Under the pieces are notes generated by a model, which searched no databases, had not been told where the DNA came from, and saw nothing but the letters and a program-made list of their open reading frames with translations. The translations under genes were made by a program, and so were the position numbers. 64,000 nucleotides of DNA from CALINF01 sp039980455 (GTDB lineage: Bacteria; Pseudomonadota; Gammaproteobacteria; Pseudomonadales; Halieaceae): positions 62,001 to 126,000 of the forward strand of contig JBDXCG010000003.1 in assembly GCA_039980455.1 (NCBI GenBank). The letters run 5' to 3'. Positions 31,737 through 40,390 of this stretch are shown piece by piece. How positions within the stretch are numbered: position 1 is the first letter of the stretch; each line of letters opens with the position of its first letter.

Positions 31737-34421
31737 TTATGCAGCCAGTTGTTGATCAAGCTCTCGCCTAATTGCCACTTGTATTGCCTCGCAGCGCTGC
31801 ACATCGGTAATCGGCTGTTGATCGCTCTCAGTAATAAAAAATACGTCTTCCACGCGTTCGCCCAATGTTTGAATCTTGGCGGCCTGAAGAATGACATCAA
31901 ACTCTACCAGTATACGTCCGATACGCGCGAGCAGGCCCGGCCGATCCGGTGTGGAAATTTCCAGCACTGAATAATTCTTTATATCGTCCACTGACATTTT
32001 TGTTTCTGTGGGAATAGTGAATGACTTCATCTGCCGCGGTGTACGTCGTGAAACGATCGTCGCATCTTCGCTGGTGTTGGCCAGTTCGCGCTCAAGATGT
32101 CCGCGAATATGCGTAAGGCGCGCACTATCCTCGGCGATGGAGTTACCATCTGAATCCAATACGAAGAACGTGTCTAAACTCATGCCATCATTGCTATTGT
32201 AAATTCGTGCATCATGGATGCTCAGGTCCAAATGCTCCAGCTCTGCGCAGATATGTGAGAACAGGTGTGCATCGGCTCGAGCGTGAATGAAAATCTGAGT
32301 GGCGTTGGCGACACTTGAGTCCGTTGTATTGCGAATCAGTACCAGTGGCTGTTCTGTCTCGTAGTGCCCGGCGATGGCTTCGGTGTGCCACGCGATGTCT
32401 TCAGGGCGCTCACGCAAAAAGTAATCTTCTCCGCGCGCCTGCCACAATTCCTGAAGCTCTTCCGTTGTGAAGCCTCTATATTCAAGCAGGTCGGTAGCAG
32501 CGCTGAGTGTTTCCTTAACCCATTCCTGTTTGTCGGCGGGATTTTCAAGGCCGCGCCTGAGTGCGCGTTTTGTTTCGGTGTAGAGTTGGCGCAGCAGGCT
32601 ACCCCGCCATGCGTTCCATAGGTTCGGGTTGGTACCATTGATATCTGCTACCGTCATAGCAAACAGGTAGTCCAGCCGGTCCTGAGTCCTAACCTGCCGC
32701 GCGAACTGTGTAATGATTTCAGGATCAGAAATATCTTTGCGCTGTGAAACAGCAGACATCATGAGATGGCTGCGAACCAGCCACACCACCAGATCAGTGT
32801 CACTTTTGCTAAGTCCGTGTTGCTCGCAGAATCGTTGTGCATCTACCGCGCCTAACTCGGAATGGTCGCCGCCGCGCCCTTTGCCAATGTCGTGATAGAG
32901 ACCGGCAATATAGAGCAGCTCAATCTTGGGAAGTCGACGCGCAACGCGGCTGGATACCGGGAAGCGCTCCTCAAACTCGGGATACTGAAAGTGCCGCATA
33001 TTCTTGATGACTTCCAGTGTGTGCGCATCCACCGTATAGGCATGAAACAGGTCATGCTGCATCTGACCGACAATCTGTCCCCACTCGGGCAGGTAGGTAC
33101 CCAACACAAAATACCGTGACATGCGGCGTAATTGCCGAGTCATTTGGTGTGGCGCTCTTATGATGTCCAGAAACAGGGCGTGATTGACCGGGTTCTTGCG
33201 AAAGGCATCGTCGATAAGGTGCAGGCTGTCCAGAATCAGGCGCACAGTGGATGCGCGGATAGTACTGATCTCTGGATGGTTGCCCAATAATACAAACATC
33301 TCCAGTAACGCAGATGGATCGTTTTCAAACACTTTATCGTGTCTCGCCATCAGATACTTATTGCGCACCTCGAAGCGCTCGTTGATGAGCGTGACTTCGT
33401 CTTCAATATCGCCGCGCAGGATAGCCTGATCAAAATACTGAATGATGACTTCGTTTAGCTGACCCAGGGCGAGTGCCCAGCGATAGTAGGTCTGCATGAA
33501 TTGCTCTACTGCCAGTTTGTCGCCATCTTCGTAGCCCCACATTTGCGCAAGCACACGCTGATGGTCAAACAATAGTCTGTCTTCTTCGCGCCCCGAAACC
33601 ATGTGTAGTGCGTATCTCACGCGCCACATAAAGTTGCGGCCCTCACTGAGGGTTTGCATTTCATCGGGGCTCAGAAACTCTTCGGTATCAAGCGCTTCGA
33701 GTGATTCCACCCCATAATGGCGCTCTGCGATCCATCCGATGACCTGTAGGTCGCGCAACCCCCCTGGAGATCCCTTGATATTGGGTTCCAGGTTGTACTC
33801 GGTGTCGGCGTACTTGGCGTGGCGATCCTGTTGCTCTTGCAGCTTGGCCTGAAAAAATGCGGAGCTGGGCCACATAGCTGAAGTTGTTGTACCAGCGCGC
33901 ACTTCATCCATCAGAGCGTCGTTGCCGCGAATCACGCGTGCTTCCATAAGATTGGTGAGTACGGTGATATCGGATGCGGCGGCCGCCACACATTCGGCAA
34001 GATCGCGCACGCTGTGCCCAATGTCGAGGCCTAGATCCCACAGGCCCTGTAGAAACGATTCGACCTGGGTGATGCAAGCATCGCTACCTTTGCCACGCAG
34101 TACCAGAATATCGATGTCTGAATGAGGGTGTAGTTCGCCGCGACCGTAGCCGCCCACGGCAACCAGTGCGATGTCTGCACCTGCCCAGTCGTGGCGGTCC
34201 CAGAGAGCCCCCAACAATTCATCAATGAAACGGGCGCGCGCGCGGATGAGTTGCGCAACATCGGTGCCTTCTGTAAATGCGGTATCGAATGACTCTTTGG
34301 CCGATTGCAGTGCCGCTTTGCCAACGGCGAGTACGTCCGCGGGTTCTGCCGAGGAAACTGTTTCGCCGATGTTCGGGGGATAGTAAGGTTCGCGGGGCGC
34401 TGGCGTTGTGGGTTCAGGCAT
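31737..34421 (-). CDS. glnD: [Protein-PII] uridylyltransferase / uridylyl-removing enzyme
   Basis: Senses glutamine and controls nitrogen assimilation by adding UMP to PII proteins and removing it. The 894 residues hold four domains: nucleotidyltransferase (about 70-210) with GGYGRGELHPHSDIDILV, a linker region, an HD hydrolase domain with GLYHDIGKGRGGDHS (about 510), and two C-terminal ACT domains that bind glutamine (NATQIFIHARADAHLF and LEISTPDRPGLLARIGRIL). All catalytic residues are intact. The ATG overlaps the map stop by one base. Confidence 0.97.
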   Translation of the reverse strand: MPEPTTPAPREPYYPPNIGETVSSAEPADVLAVGKAALQSAKESFDTAFTEGTDVAQLIRARARFIDELLGALWDRHDWAGADIALVAVGGYGRGELHPHSDIDILVLRGKGSDACITQVESFLQGLWDLGLDIGHSVRDLAECVAAAASDITVLTNLMEARVIRGNDALMDEVRAGTTTSAMWPSSAFFQAKLQEQQDRHAKYADTEYNLEPNIKGSPGGLRDLQVIGWIAERHYGVESLEALDTEEFLSPDEMQTLSEGRNFMWRVRYALHMVSGREEDRLLFDHQRVLAQMWGYEDGDKLAVEQFMQTYYRWALALGQLNEVIIQYFDQAILRGDIEDEVTLINERFEVRNKYLMARHDKVFENDPSALLEMFVLLGNHPEISTIRASTVRLILDSLHLIDDAFRKNPVNHALFLDIIRAPHQMTRQLRRMSRYFVLGTYLPEWGQIVGQMQHDLFHAYTVDAHTLEVIKNMRHFQYPEFEERFPVSSRVARRLPKIELLYIAGLYHDIGKGRGGDHSELGAVDAQRFCEQHGLSKSDTDLVVWLVRSHLMMSAVSQRKDISDPEIITQFARQVRTQDRLDYLFAMTVADINGTNPNLWNAWRGSLLRQLYTETKRALRRGLENPADKQEWVKETLSAATDLLEYRGFTTEELQELWQARGEDYFLRERPEDIAWHTEAIAGHYETEQPLVLIRNTTDSSVANATQIFIHARADAHLFSHICAELEHLDLSIHDARIYNSNDGMSLDTFFVLDSDGNSIAEDSARLTHIRGHLERELANTSEDATIVSRRTPRQMKSFTIPTETKMSVDDIKNYSVLEISTPDRPGLLARIGRILVEFDVILQAAKIQTLGERVEDVFFITESDQQPITDVQRCEAIQVAIRRELDQQLAA

Positions 34422-35203
34422 CAGATCAGCTCAAACGATTCGTCGCTACGACGGGTAAACACTTCACAGCCCGTTTCGGTTACGCCGATCGTATGTTCCC
34501 ACTGGGCAGATAGGCGTCCGTCTTTCGTAGTAACAGTCCAGCCGTCTTTCTGATTGAGTTTGGTCTGGCGGCGGCCCGCATTGATCATGGGTTCAATAGT
34601 GAAAGTCATACCGGGTTCCAAGGCCATGCCAGTACCCTTGCGGCCGTAGTGTAGAACTTGAGGATCCTCATGGAACACTTTACCAATGCCGTGACCGCAG
34701 TACTCCCTGACTACCGAGTAATAGTTCTTCTCTGCATGTTGTTGAATAACGTGACCAATATCCCCTAGTGTTGCGCCGGGCTTAACCAGTGCCAGAGCCT
34801 TGTAAAGGCATTCCTGGGTAACCTGAATCAGACGGCTGGCATGTGGTTTCACATCTCCCACTTCAACCATGATGCTGGTGTCGCCGTGAAAGCCATCTTT
34901 AATGACGGTCACGTCAATGTTTACGATGTCGCCGTTCTTGAGTTTCTTGCCGTCTGAAGGAATTCCATGGCAGACCACTTCGTTCACAGAAGTACAAATC
35001 GACTTGGGAAAGCCGTTGTAGTTGAGCGGAGCGGGGATAGCCTGCTGCTCACCGGTAATATAGTCGTGGCAGATGCGATCCAGCTCCCCGGTGGTTATGC
35101 CAGCAACTACCTGCGGCTTAATCATTTCTAGAACCTCCGCCGCAAGCCGCCCTGATACGCGCATCTTGTCTAGATCGGAAGCGCTTTTTATCGATACTGC
35201 CAT
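34421..35203 (-). CDS. map: Methionine aminopeptidase, type I
   Basis: Removes the initiator methionine from new proteins. The 260-residue length is that of bacterial type Ia. Metal ligands are readable: Asp in NIDVTVIKDGFHGDTS (two Asp), His in GHGIGKVFHEDP, Glu in FTIEPMIN and the last Glu in AQWEHTIGV. The catalytic His is in EVVCHGIP. The gene is divergent from rpsB and precedes glnD and dapC on the minus strand, as in many gammaproteobacteria. Confidence 0.97.
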   Translation of the reverse strand: MAVSIKSASDLDKMRVSGRLAAEVLEMIKPQVVAGITTGELDRICHDYITGEQQAIPAPLNYNGFPKSICTSVNEVVCHGIPSDGKKLKNGDIVNIDVTVIKDGFHGDTSIMVEVGDVKPHASRLIQVTQECLYKALALVKPGATLGDIGHVIQQHAEKNYYSVVREYCGHGIGKVFHEDPQVLHYGRKGTGMALEPGMTFTIEPMINAGRRQTKLNQKDGWTVTTKDGRLSAQWEHTIGVTETGCEVFTRRSDESFELI

Positions 35204-35519
35204 TTATAACCTACTGATATATATAGATAAAATCAAAAGAACAGAGCGTAGTGCCCAGTCTTGGGTCGGGTATTCTACCGTAACCGCAGGAGAAAAGAGT
35301 ACTGGCTGCAGGCAAGTGTAGGTTTTTCACCCTTTAATCGGCTTTTGGCTTGTGGTATAAAGCGCGCCTCGTTTGTAAGGCATCCCATTATTTGGTTTGT
35401 CCCAAGCGGGAAAACTAACGTCACACACGTGCCAATGACCTGTTCCAGGGTGCCAGCGAAAGCGGGTTTGGAATCTGGGGTACGTGGAGGTCTAACCCAA
35501 CTACAATATAGGTATAGTT
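35204..35519. other. map-rpsB intergenic region with the rpsB leader
   Basis: This 316-base region divides the divergent map and rpsB genes. It holds the rpsB promoter and, after it, a leader of about 150 bases. In the leader GGGTT (35464-35468) can pair with AACCC (35494-35498) around a G-rich loop just before the start codon. In E. coli the rpsB leader is the site of autoregulation by ribosomal protein S2; the same role here is inferred. The map side shows an AT-rich stretch (35214-35235) but no clear promoter. Confidence 0.45.
35333..35361 (+). promoter_or_regulatory. Probable rpsB promoter
   Basis: TTTAAT (35333-35338), 17 bases, then TGGTATAAA with an extended -10 (TG at 35353-35354, TATAAA at 35356-35361). 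A GC-rich discriminator GCGCGCC follows, as in stringently controlled ribosomal promoters. Confidence 0.5.
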
Positions 35520-36335
35520 ATGTCTCAAGTCAGCATGCGTGACCTGCTTCAAGCGGGCGCACACTTTGGCCACCAGACCCGTTACTGGAATCCGAAAATG
35601 GACCAGTACATCTTTGGTGCCCGCAACAAGATACACATCATCAACCTCGAGCACACTGTGCCTGCCTTCAACGAAGCGCTGGACATGGTTAAGCGCCTGG
35701 CAGGAAACAAAAACAAGATTCTGTTTGTTGGCACCAAGCGTGCGGCAGGTAAGATCATTTCTGAGCAAGCCGAGCGCTCTGGTATGCCCTATGTCAGCCA
35801 TCGTTGGCTGGGTGGCATGCTCACTAACTACAAAACAATTCGCGCCTCTATCAAGCGATATCGCGAGCTTGAGACGCAGATGGGCGACGGTACATTCGAA
35901 CGCCTAACCAAGAAAGAAGCGCTTATGCGCACGCGCCAGATGGAAAAGCTGGAGCGCAGCATCGGCGGAATCAAGGATATGGGCGGCTTGCCTGACGCGT
36001 TGTTCGTGGTAGATGTTGATCATGAGCGCATCGCGATAACGGAAGCCAACAAACTGGGAATCCCCGTTATTGGTATTGTTGATACAAACAGCAACCCCGA
36101 CGGAGTGGATTACGTGATCCCCGGCAACGACGATGCGATTCGCGCGGTCAAGCTTTACGTGACAGCAGTTGCTGATGCGTGCCTGGCTGGCAAGATAGAA
36201 GCTGGCGAAGTGCCCGTTGCTAACGATGAGTTCGTTGAAGAGCCCGTTGCAGCAGAAGCAGAGGCTGCTCCAGTTGAAGCGGCTGAACCTGAGTCTGCTC
36301 CAGCAGAGGAAGCGCCAAAGGCTGCTACCGAGTAA
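35520..36335 (+). CDS. rpsB: 30S ribosomal protein S2
   Basis: Structural protein of the small ribosomal subunit. The family signature regions are clear: MRDLLQAGAHFGHQTRYWNP at the start, FVGTKRAAGKII, RWLGGMLTNYKTIR and PDALFVVDVDHERIAI. The core ends near residue 225; a further 45 residues are an Ala/Glu/Pro-rich tail (EAEAAPVEAAEPESAPAEE), longer than in E. coli (241 residues in total). The ribosome site is weak, which fits regulation through the leader. tsf follows after a terminator-like hairpin. Confidence 0.98.
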   Translation: MSQVSMRDLLQAGAHFGHQTRYWNPKMDQYIFGARNKIHIINLEHTVPAFNEALDMVKRLAGNKNKILFVGTKRAAGKIISEQAERSGMPYVSHRWLGGMLTNYKTIRASIKRYRELETQMGDGTFERLTKKEALMRTRQMEKLERSIGGIKDMGGLPDALFVVDVDHERIAITEANKLGIPVIGIVDTNSNPDGVDYVIPGNDDAIRAVKLYVTAVADACLAGKIEAGEVPVANDEFVEEPVAAEAEAAPVEAAEPESAPAEEAPKAATE

Positions 36336-36382
36336 CACGGCTTTATGGTCCGCCAGTAGGGCGGGCCAGCTACAAATTTGAT

Positions 36383-36417
36383 GCCCCGCGCTGTTTCTGC
36401 TGTCGGGGCTTTTCTTT
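36383..36417 (+). terminator. Terminator/attenuator between rpsB and tsf
   Basis: GCCCCG (36383-36388) pairs with CGGGGC (36404-36409) over a 15-base loop, then TTTTCTTT follows. E. coli also has a partial terminator between these genes, letting rpsB be transcribed more than tsf. Confidence 0.65.
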
Positions 36418-36462
36418 ATGTAATGCGCCCCTTGGGGTCGCGTCGAATTAGGAGGAATTCCA

Positions 36463-37320
36463 ATGTCTGCAGCACTGGTTAAGGAACTGCGTGAGCGCAC
36501 CGGCCTGGGTTTGCTGGAATGCAAAAGAGCTCTGGCGGCTGCCGGGGGCGATGTTGAGCAAGCGATCGAAGAGATGCGTAAGTCAAGTGGTATGAAGGCG
36601 GCGAAGAAGGCCGGTCGAACTGCCGCAGATGGTGTCGTTGTTACGCGTGTCGCACAGGATGGAAGCTATGGCATCGTAGTGGAAGTGAACAGTGAGACTG
36701 ACTTCGTTGCTCGTGACGAAAACTTTTTGTCATTCGTTAATGCTGTGACTGATACCGCGTTTGAGGCTCGTCAGGATGACGTAGCAGCTTTGATGGCGGG
36801 AGACCTGGAATCATCGCGCGAAGCACTCGTGCAAAAAATCGGTGAAAATATCGGCGTTCGCCGTATTCAGATTGTCTCTGCAGAGAATGGCGTTGTTGGT
36901 TCCTACGTGCACGGAAATAGCAGGATTGCTGTTTTGGTGGAGCTTAAGGGCGGTGATCAGGATCTGGCCAAGGATGTAGCGATGCACGTTGCGGCAGTAA
37001 GCCCGCAGGTGGTGTCAGCTGACGATATGCCGGCAGAGCAGATCGAGAAAGAGAAAGAAATTTATACGGCGCAGGCGTTGGAGTCTGGTAAGCCTGCTGA
37101 AATCGTCGAAAAAATGATCGGCGGTCGTATCAAGAAGTTCCTTTCAGAAAACAGCCTGATCGAGCAACCGTTCGTTAAGGATCCTGAAACCACTGTAGGC
37201 AAGCTGGTTAGCAGTGCCGGTGCGGAAGTGGTCTCGTTTGCGCGCTTTGAAGTGGGTGAAGGGATTGAGGTCGAACACGTGGACTTCGCCGATGAGGTGG
37301 CAGCGCAGCTTAAGGGCTGA
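36463..37320 (+). CDS. tsf: Translation elongation factor Ts
   Basis: Nucleotide exchange factor that recycles EF-Tu-GDP to EF-Tu-GTP. The 285 residues show the N-terminal UBA-like domain with VKELRERTGLGLLECKRAL, the first core motif VVEVNSETDFVARDENF (with the TDFV that contacts EF-Tu) and the C-terminal module (KFLSENSLIEQPFVKD). A strong AGGAGGAA precedes the ATG. A strong terminator closes the rpsB-tsf unit. Confidence 0.98.
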   Translation: MSAALVKELRERTGLGLLECKRALAAAGGDVEQAIEEMRKSSGMKAAKKAGRTAADGVVVTRVAQDGSYGIVVEVNSETDFVARDENFLSFVNAVTDTAFEARQDDVAALMAGDLESSREALVQKIGENIGVRRIQIVSAENGVVGSYVHGNSRIAVLVELKGGDQDLAKDVAMHVAAVSPQVVSADDMPAEQIEKEKEIYTAQALESGKPAEIVEKMIGGRIKKFLSENSLIEQPFVKDPETTVGKLVSSAGAEVVSFARFEVGEGIEVEHVDFADEVAAQLKG

Positions 37321-37335
37321 GTCTGTTAGCAATGT

Positions 37336-37363
37336 AAAACGGGGCTTTGGCCCCGTTTTTTTT
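37336..37363 (+). terminator. Strong intrinsic terminator after tsf
   Basis: CGGGGC (37340-37345), loop TTTG, GCCCCG (37350-37355), then eight T residues (37356-37363). The stem is extended by an A-run pairing with the T-run. Confidence 0.92.
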
Positions 37364-37452
37364 GACCGGTAGTTTGGTAAAAAGGCAGGTGCAATGCTAG
37401 GGCGAAAGCCCGATGTCCTGTAAGATACAGCGCAGTTTAGGAGAGGTGGAGC

Positions 37453-38208
37453 ATGCCACAGGCAGCAGCGGACAAGAAATATAAGCGCATCCTGCTCAAG
37501 CTGAGCGGCGAGGCATTAACAGGGTCTGAAAACTACGGAATAGACCCCAAAATTCTCGACCTTATGGCTCTGGAGATAGGGCAGCTTGTCGGTATCGGTG
37601 TTCAGGTCGGGCTCGTCGTGGGCGGCGGAAACCTGTTCCGCGGAGCCGCGCTACAAACAGCGGGCCTCGATCGAGTAACCGGCGATCATATGGGGATGCT
37701 TGCTACCGTGATGAATGCGCTAGCTCTGCGCGATGCGCTGGAGCGCTCCAATATTGCCACCCAAGTGATGTCATCAATTCCGATGAGCGGCGTGGTTGAT
37801 CATTACGACCGGCGCAAGGCTATTCGCGCGTTGAGTAACGGCGATGTGGTGATCTTTGCCGCTGGCACAGGCAACCCATTCTTCACGACCGACTCATCGG
37901 CTTGCCTGCGCGGTATTGAGGTGGAAGCAGATCTCATCCTGAAGGCAACTAAAGTTGATGGCGTATATTCGGCCGACCCGATGAAAGTGAAAGATGCGGT
38001 CAGGTACGAGCGTTTGACTTACGACGAAGTTCTCGACCGCAAACTGGAAGTCATGGATCTCACGGCAATTTTGCTCTGTCGCGATCATGATATGCCAGTT
38101 CGAGTGTTCGAAATGGAGAGGCAGGGTGCTTTGTTGAGCATTGTAAGAGGCGGCGACGTAGGTACCCTGATTGAGAAAACTGGCGCTGAGGGAGGAACAA
38201 CAGCGTGA
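37453..38208 (+). CDS. pyrH: Uridylate kinase
   Basis: Phosphorylates UMP to UDP in pyrimidine nucleotide synthesis. It is a 251-residue amino-acid-kinase-fold enzyme: KRILLKLSGEALTG at the N-terminus, GLVVGGGNLFRG for the phosphate site, DHMGMLATVMNALALRDAL, and FAAGTGNPFFTTDSSA with the KVDGVYSADP segment near the end. A ribosome site (AGGAGAGGTGGAG) precedes the ATG. Its stop overlaps the frr start (GTGA), giving translational coupling. It begins the long plus-strand block that leads to dnaE. Confidence 0.98.
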   Translation: MPQAAADKKYKRILLKLSGEALTGSENYGIDPKILDLMALEIGQLVGIGVQVGLVVGGGNLFRGAALQTAGLDRVTGDHMGMLATVMNALALRDALERSNIATQVMSSIPMSGVVDHYDRRKAIRALSNGDVVIFAAGTGNPFFTTDSSACLRGIEVEADLILKATKVDGVYSADPMKVKDAVRYERLTYDEVLDRKLEVMDLTAILLCRDHDMPVRVFEMERQGALLSIVRGGDVGTLIEKTGAEGGTTA

Positions 38209-38762
38209 TTGAAGATATTAAATCAGAAGCCAAGGGACGTATGGAGAAGAGCCTCGATGCGCTGGCGCACAATTTTAACAAAATACGTACCGGCCGAGCT
38301 CATCCCAGTCTGCTGGATGGCTTAAAAGTTGAGTACTACGGATCGCAGACACCGCTTTCCCAGGTCGCGAACGTGAATGTAGAAGATGCGCGTACGCTGA
38401 GCCTGACAGTGTGGGACAAGTCAATGATTCAGGATGTCGAACGCGCCATTATGAAATCGGATCTGGGATTAAACCCTGCCACTGCAGGTGAGGTTATTCG
38501 CATTCCCATGCCCATGTTGACCGAGGAAACCCGCAAGGGCTTTATTCGTCAGGCGCGCAATGAGGCTGAGTCAGCACGGGTTTCAGTGCGCAATGCCAGA
38601 CGCGATGCCAACTCGATGTTGAAAGAGTTGGTGAAAGACAAAGAAATCAGCGAAGACGACGAGCGTAGGGCCCAGGACAATGTCCAAAAGCTGACCGACG
38701 ACTTCGTAGCCAGGGTAGAGAAAATGCTTGGCGAGAAAGAAACCGACCTGATGGAAATCTAA
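38205..38762 (+). CDS. frr: Ribosome recycling factor
   Basis: Splits post-termination ribosomes together with EF-G. The 185-residue two-domain protein has the three-helix bundle start (MEKSLDALAHNFNKIRTGRAHPSLL), the small beta domain (VEYYGSQTPLSQVANVNVED) and the return helix SVRNARRDANSMLKELVKDKE. The start is GTG at 38205, overlapping the pyrH stop by four bases and preceded by GGAGGA. The length is the family norm. Confidence 0.98.
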   Translation: MIEDIKSEAKGRMEKSLDALAHNFNKIRTGRAHPSLLDGLKVEYYGSQTPLSQVANVNVEDARTLSLTVWDKSMIQDVERAIMKSDLGLNPATAGEVIRIPMPMLTEETRKGFIRQARNEAESARVSVRNARRDANSMLKELVKDKEISEDDERRAQDNVQKLTDDFVARVEKMLGEKETDLMEI

Positions 38763-38772
38763 CAAGCGCCCC

Positions 38773-39558
38773 ATGTCGTCATCAGACCCCTCCAGTACAG
38801 ATAGTGGTGCACGCGAACTGGTTATTCCGCGTCATGTTGCCATTATCATGGACGGTAATAATCGTTGGGCGAAACAGCGCGGCCTACCTGGCCCAGCGGG
38901 TCACCGTGCCGGTGTAGAAGCCGTCCGGGGAATTCTGCGAGCATGCCAAAACCATGGCATTGAGGTGCTCACGCTGTTTGCGTTCAGCAGCGAGAACTGG
39001 GGTCGACCCCAACCCGAGGTGAGGGCACTGCTAGCGCTGTTATCGCGTTACCTGCGCAGTGAAGTTCGTGACCTGCACAAAGATGGCATCCGCATCCGAT
39101 TCATCGGCGAGCGCCATCGTTTCAGCGAGCGGCTACAGCGCTTAATGCAGCATTCAGAACTGCTAACTGCGGGTAATCGCAAGGCGACCATGGTTATTGC
39201 TGTTGATTATGGCGGGCGATGGGACATAGCTCGTGCAGCACGCGAGCTGGCGGAGCAGGTACAATCTGGGTTACTGGAGCCAGAAGAGATCACGCCGGAG
39301 TCTTTGGCGGCACGTTTGTCTATCGCGGAGCTTCCAGAGCCTGATCTGTGTATTCGCACGGGGGGCGATGCCCGTATCAGCAACTTTATGCTCTGGCAGT
39401 TCGCCTACTCAGAGCTGTATTTCACTAATATTCTCTGGCCCGACTTTGGCGAGCTGGAATTTGCGCGAGCTCTTGCTGATTACAGTCGAAGAGAGCGACG
39501 CTTTGGCTTACGTGGGCCCGATGGGCTGGCAGCGGGGATAGAACACCAGGATGCTTAA
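38773..39558 (+). CDS. uppS: Undecaprenyl diphosphate synthase (di-trans,poly-cis)
   Basis: Makes the C55 lipid carrier used for peptidoglycan and O-antigen by adding isopentenyl units in cis. The family motifs are complete: HVAIIMDGNNRWAKQRGL with the catalytic Asp, GHRAG, TLFAFSSENW, and the C-terminal RTGGDARISNFMLWQFAY. The 261-residue length is normal. The ATG follows the frr stop by 10 bases, and the stop overlaps cdsA by eight bases. Confidence 0.97.
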   Translation: MSSSDPSSTDSGARELVIPRHVAIIMDGNNRWAKQRGLPGPAGHRAGVEAVRGILRACQNHGIEVLTLFAFSSENWGRPQPEVRALLALLSRYLRSEVRDLHKDGIRIRFIGERHRFSERLQRLMQHSELLTAGNRKATMVIAVDYGGRWDIARAARELAEQVQSGLLEPEEITPESLAARLSIAELPEPDLCIRTGGDARISNFMLWQFAYSELYFTNILWPDFGELEFARALADYSRRERRFGLRGPDGLAAGIEHQDA

Positions 39559-40387
39559 GCAACGTATCATCACCGGAATTGCCATGGCGCTGCTCTTTCT
39601 GGCCGGTGTTATCTGGTTGCCCTTACCGGCATTGGCGCTGGCATTTGCGATCGCCGTGAGTCTGGGGGCTTGGGAATGGTCGCGTCTGGCAGGTTGGACG
39701 TCAGTGTTCGCGCGTGCCGCCTACGTAGCCTTGTTATCAGCGATTATGGTGACACTCTACATACAGGTTGGGCTGGGCGAAACGCCAGCGCGAGAAAAGG
39801 TGCAGCCGTTTGTCGGGCTGGCATGTCTTTGGTGGTCCTTCGCTGTCTTGTGGATAAAAAGCTACCCTGCCAGTGCGGTCATTTGGCGAAGCGTTATCAT
39901 GCGCTCTGCGATGGGGCTATTGATTATGTCTCTTGCGTGGATGTCGGCCGTCTACTTGCTGAGCCTGCCTCGCGGTGGCGTCCTGATGGTGCTAATGGTA
40001 GTCATCGTTGCCGCCGCTGATATCGGCGCCTATTTTTCTGGCAAGGCTTGGGGCAAGCACAAGCTGGCCCCCTTGGTGAGTCCTGCCAAGAGCTGGGAGG
40101 GATTCTGGGGCGGCATGGCCGCTGTATTGGTCATCGCGGTAGTGCTCTGGAGTGTTTTGCCAGCTCAGTTGAGCCATTTGTCGCTCGTTTCCGTGTTGGC
40201 GGTCTGCCTGATCACTGCTGTCGCATCTGTTGTCGGGGACCTGACCGTGAGCATGGTAAAGCGCGAGAGCGGTGCCAAAGACAGTGGTTCCCTACTACCT
40301 GGTCATGGTGGTGTCCTCGATAGACTCGATAGCCTTTGTGGCGCCGCTCCAGTGTTCGCACTGGGACTGCTGCTGGCTGGATACTGA
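39551..40387 (+). CDS. cdsA: Phosphatidate cytidylyltransferase (CDP-diglyceride synthase)
   Basis: Converts phosphatidic acid and CTP to CDP-diacylglycerol, the precursor of all phospholipids of the cell. It is an inner-membrane protein of 278 residues with about eight segments. The family signature lies near the C-terminus: SMVKRESGAKDSGSLLPGHG followed by GVLDRLDSL. GAYFSGKAWGKHKLAPLVSP with the SPAKSWEG turn is also typical. It overlaps uppS by eight bases and is followed by dxr after three bases. Confidence 0.97.
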   Translation: MLKQRIITGIAMALLFLAGVIWLPLPALALAFAIAVSLGAWEWSRLAGWTSVFARAAYVALLSAIMVTLYIQVGLGETPAREKVQPFVGLACLWWSFAVLWIKSYPASAVIWRSVIMRSAMGLLIMSLAWMSAVYLLSLPRGGVLMVLMVVIVAAADIGAYFSGKAWGKHKLAPLVSPAKSWEGFWGGMAAVLVIAVVLWSVLPAQLSHLSLVSVLAVCLITAVASVVGDLTVSMVKRESGAKDSGSLLPGHGGVLDRLDSLCGAAPVFALGLLLAGY

Positions 40388-40390
40388 GCC

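Noticed and set aside
32852..34324. Several open frames on both strands inside glnD
   Set aside because: They are shadows of the intact 894-residue GlnD frame.
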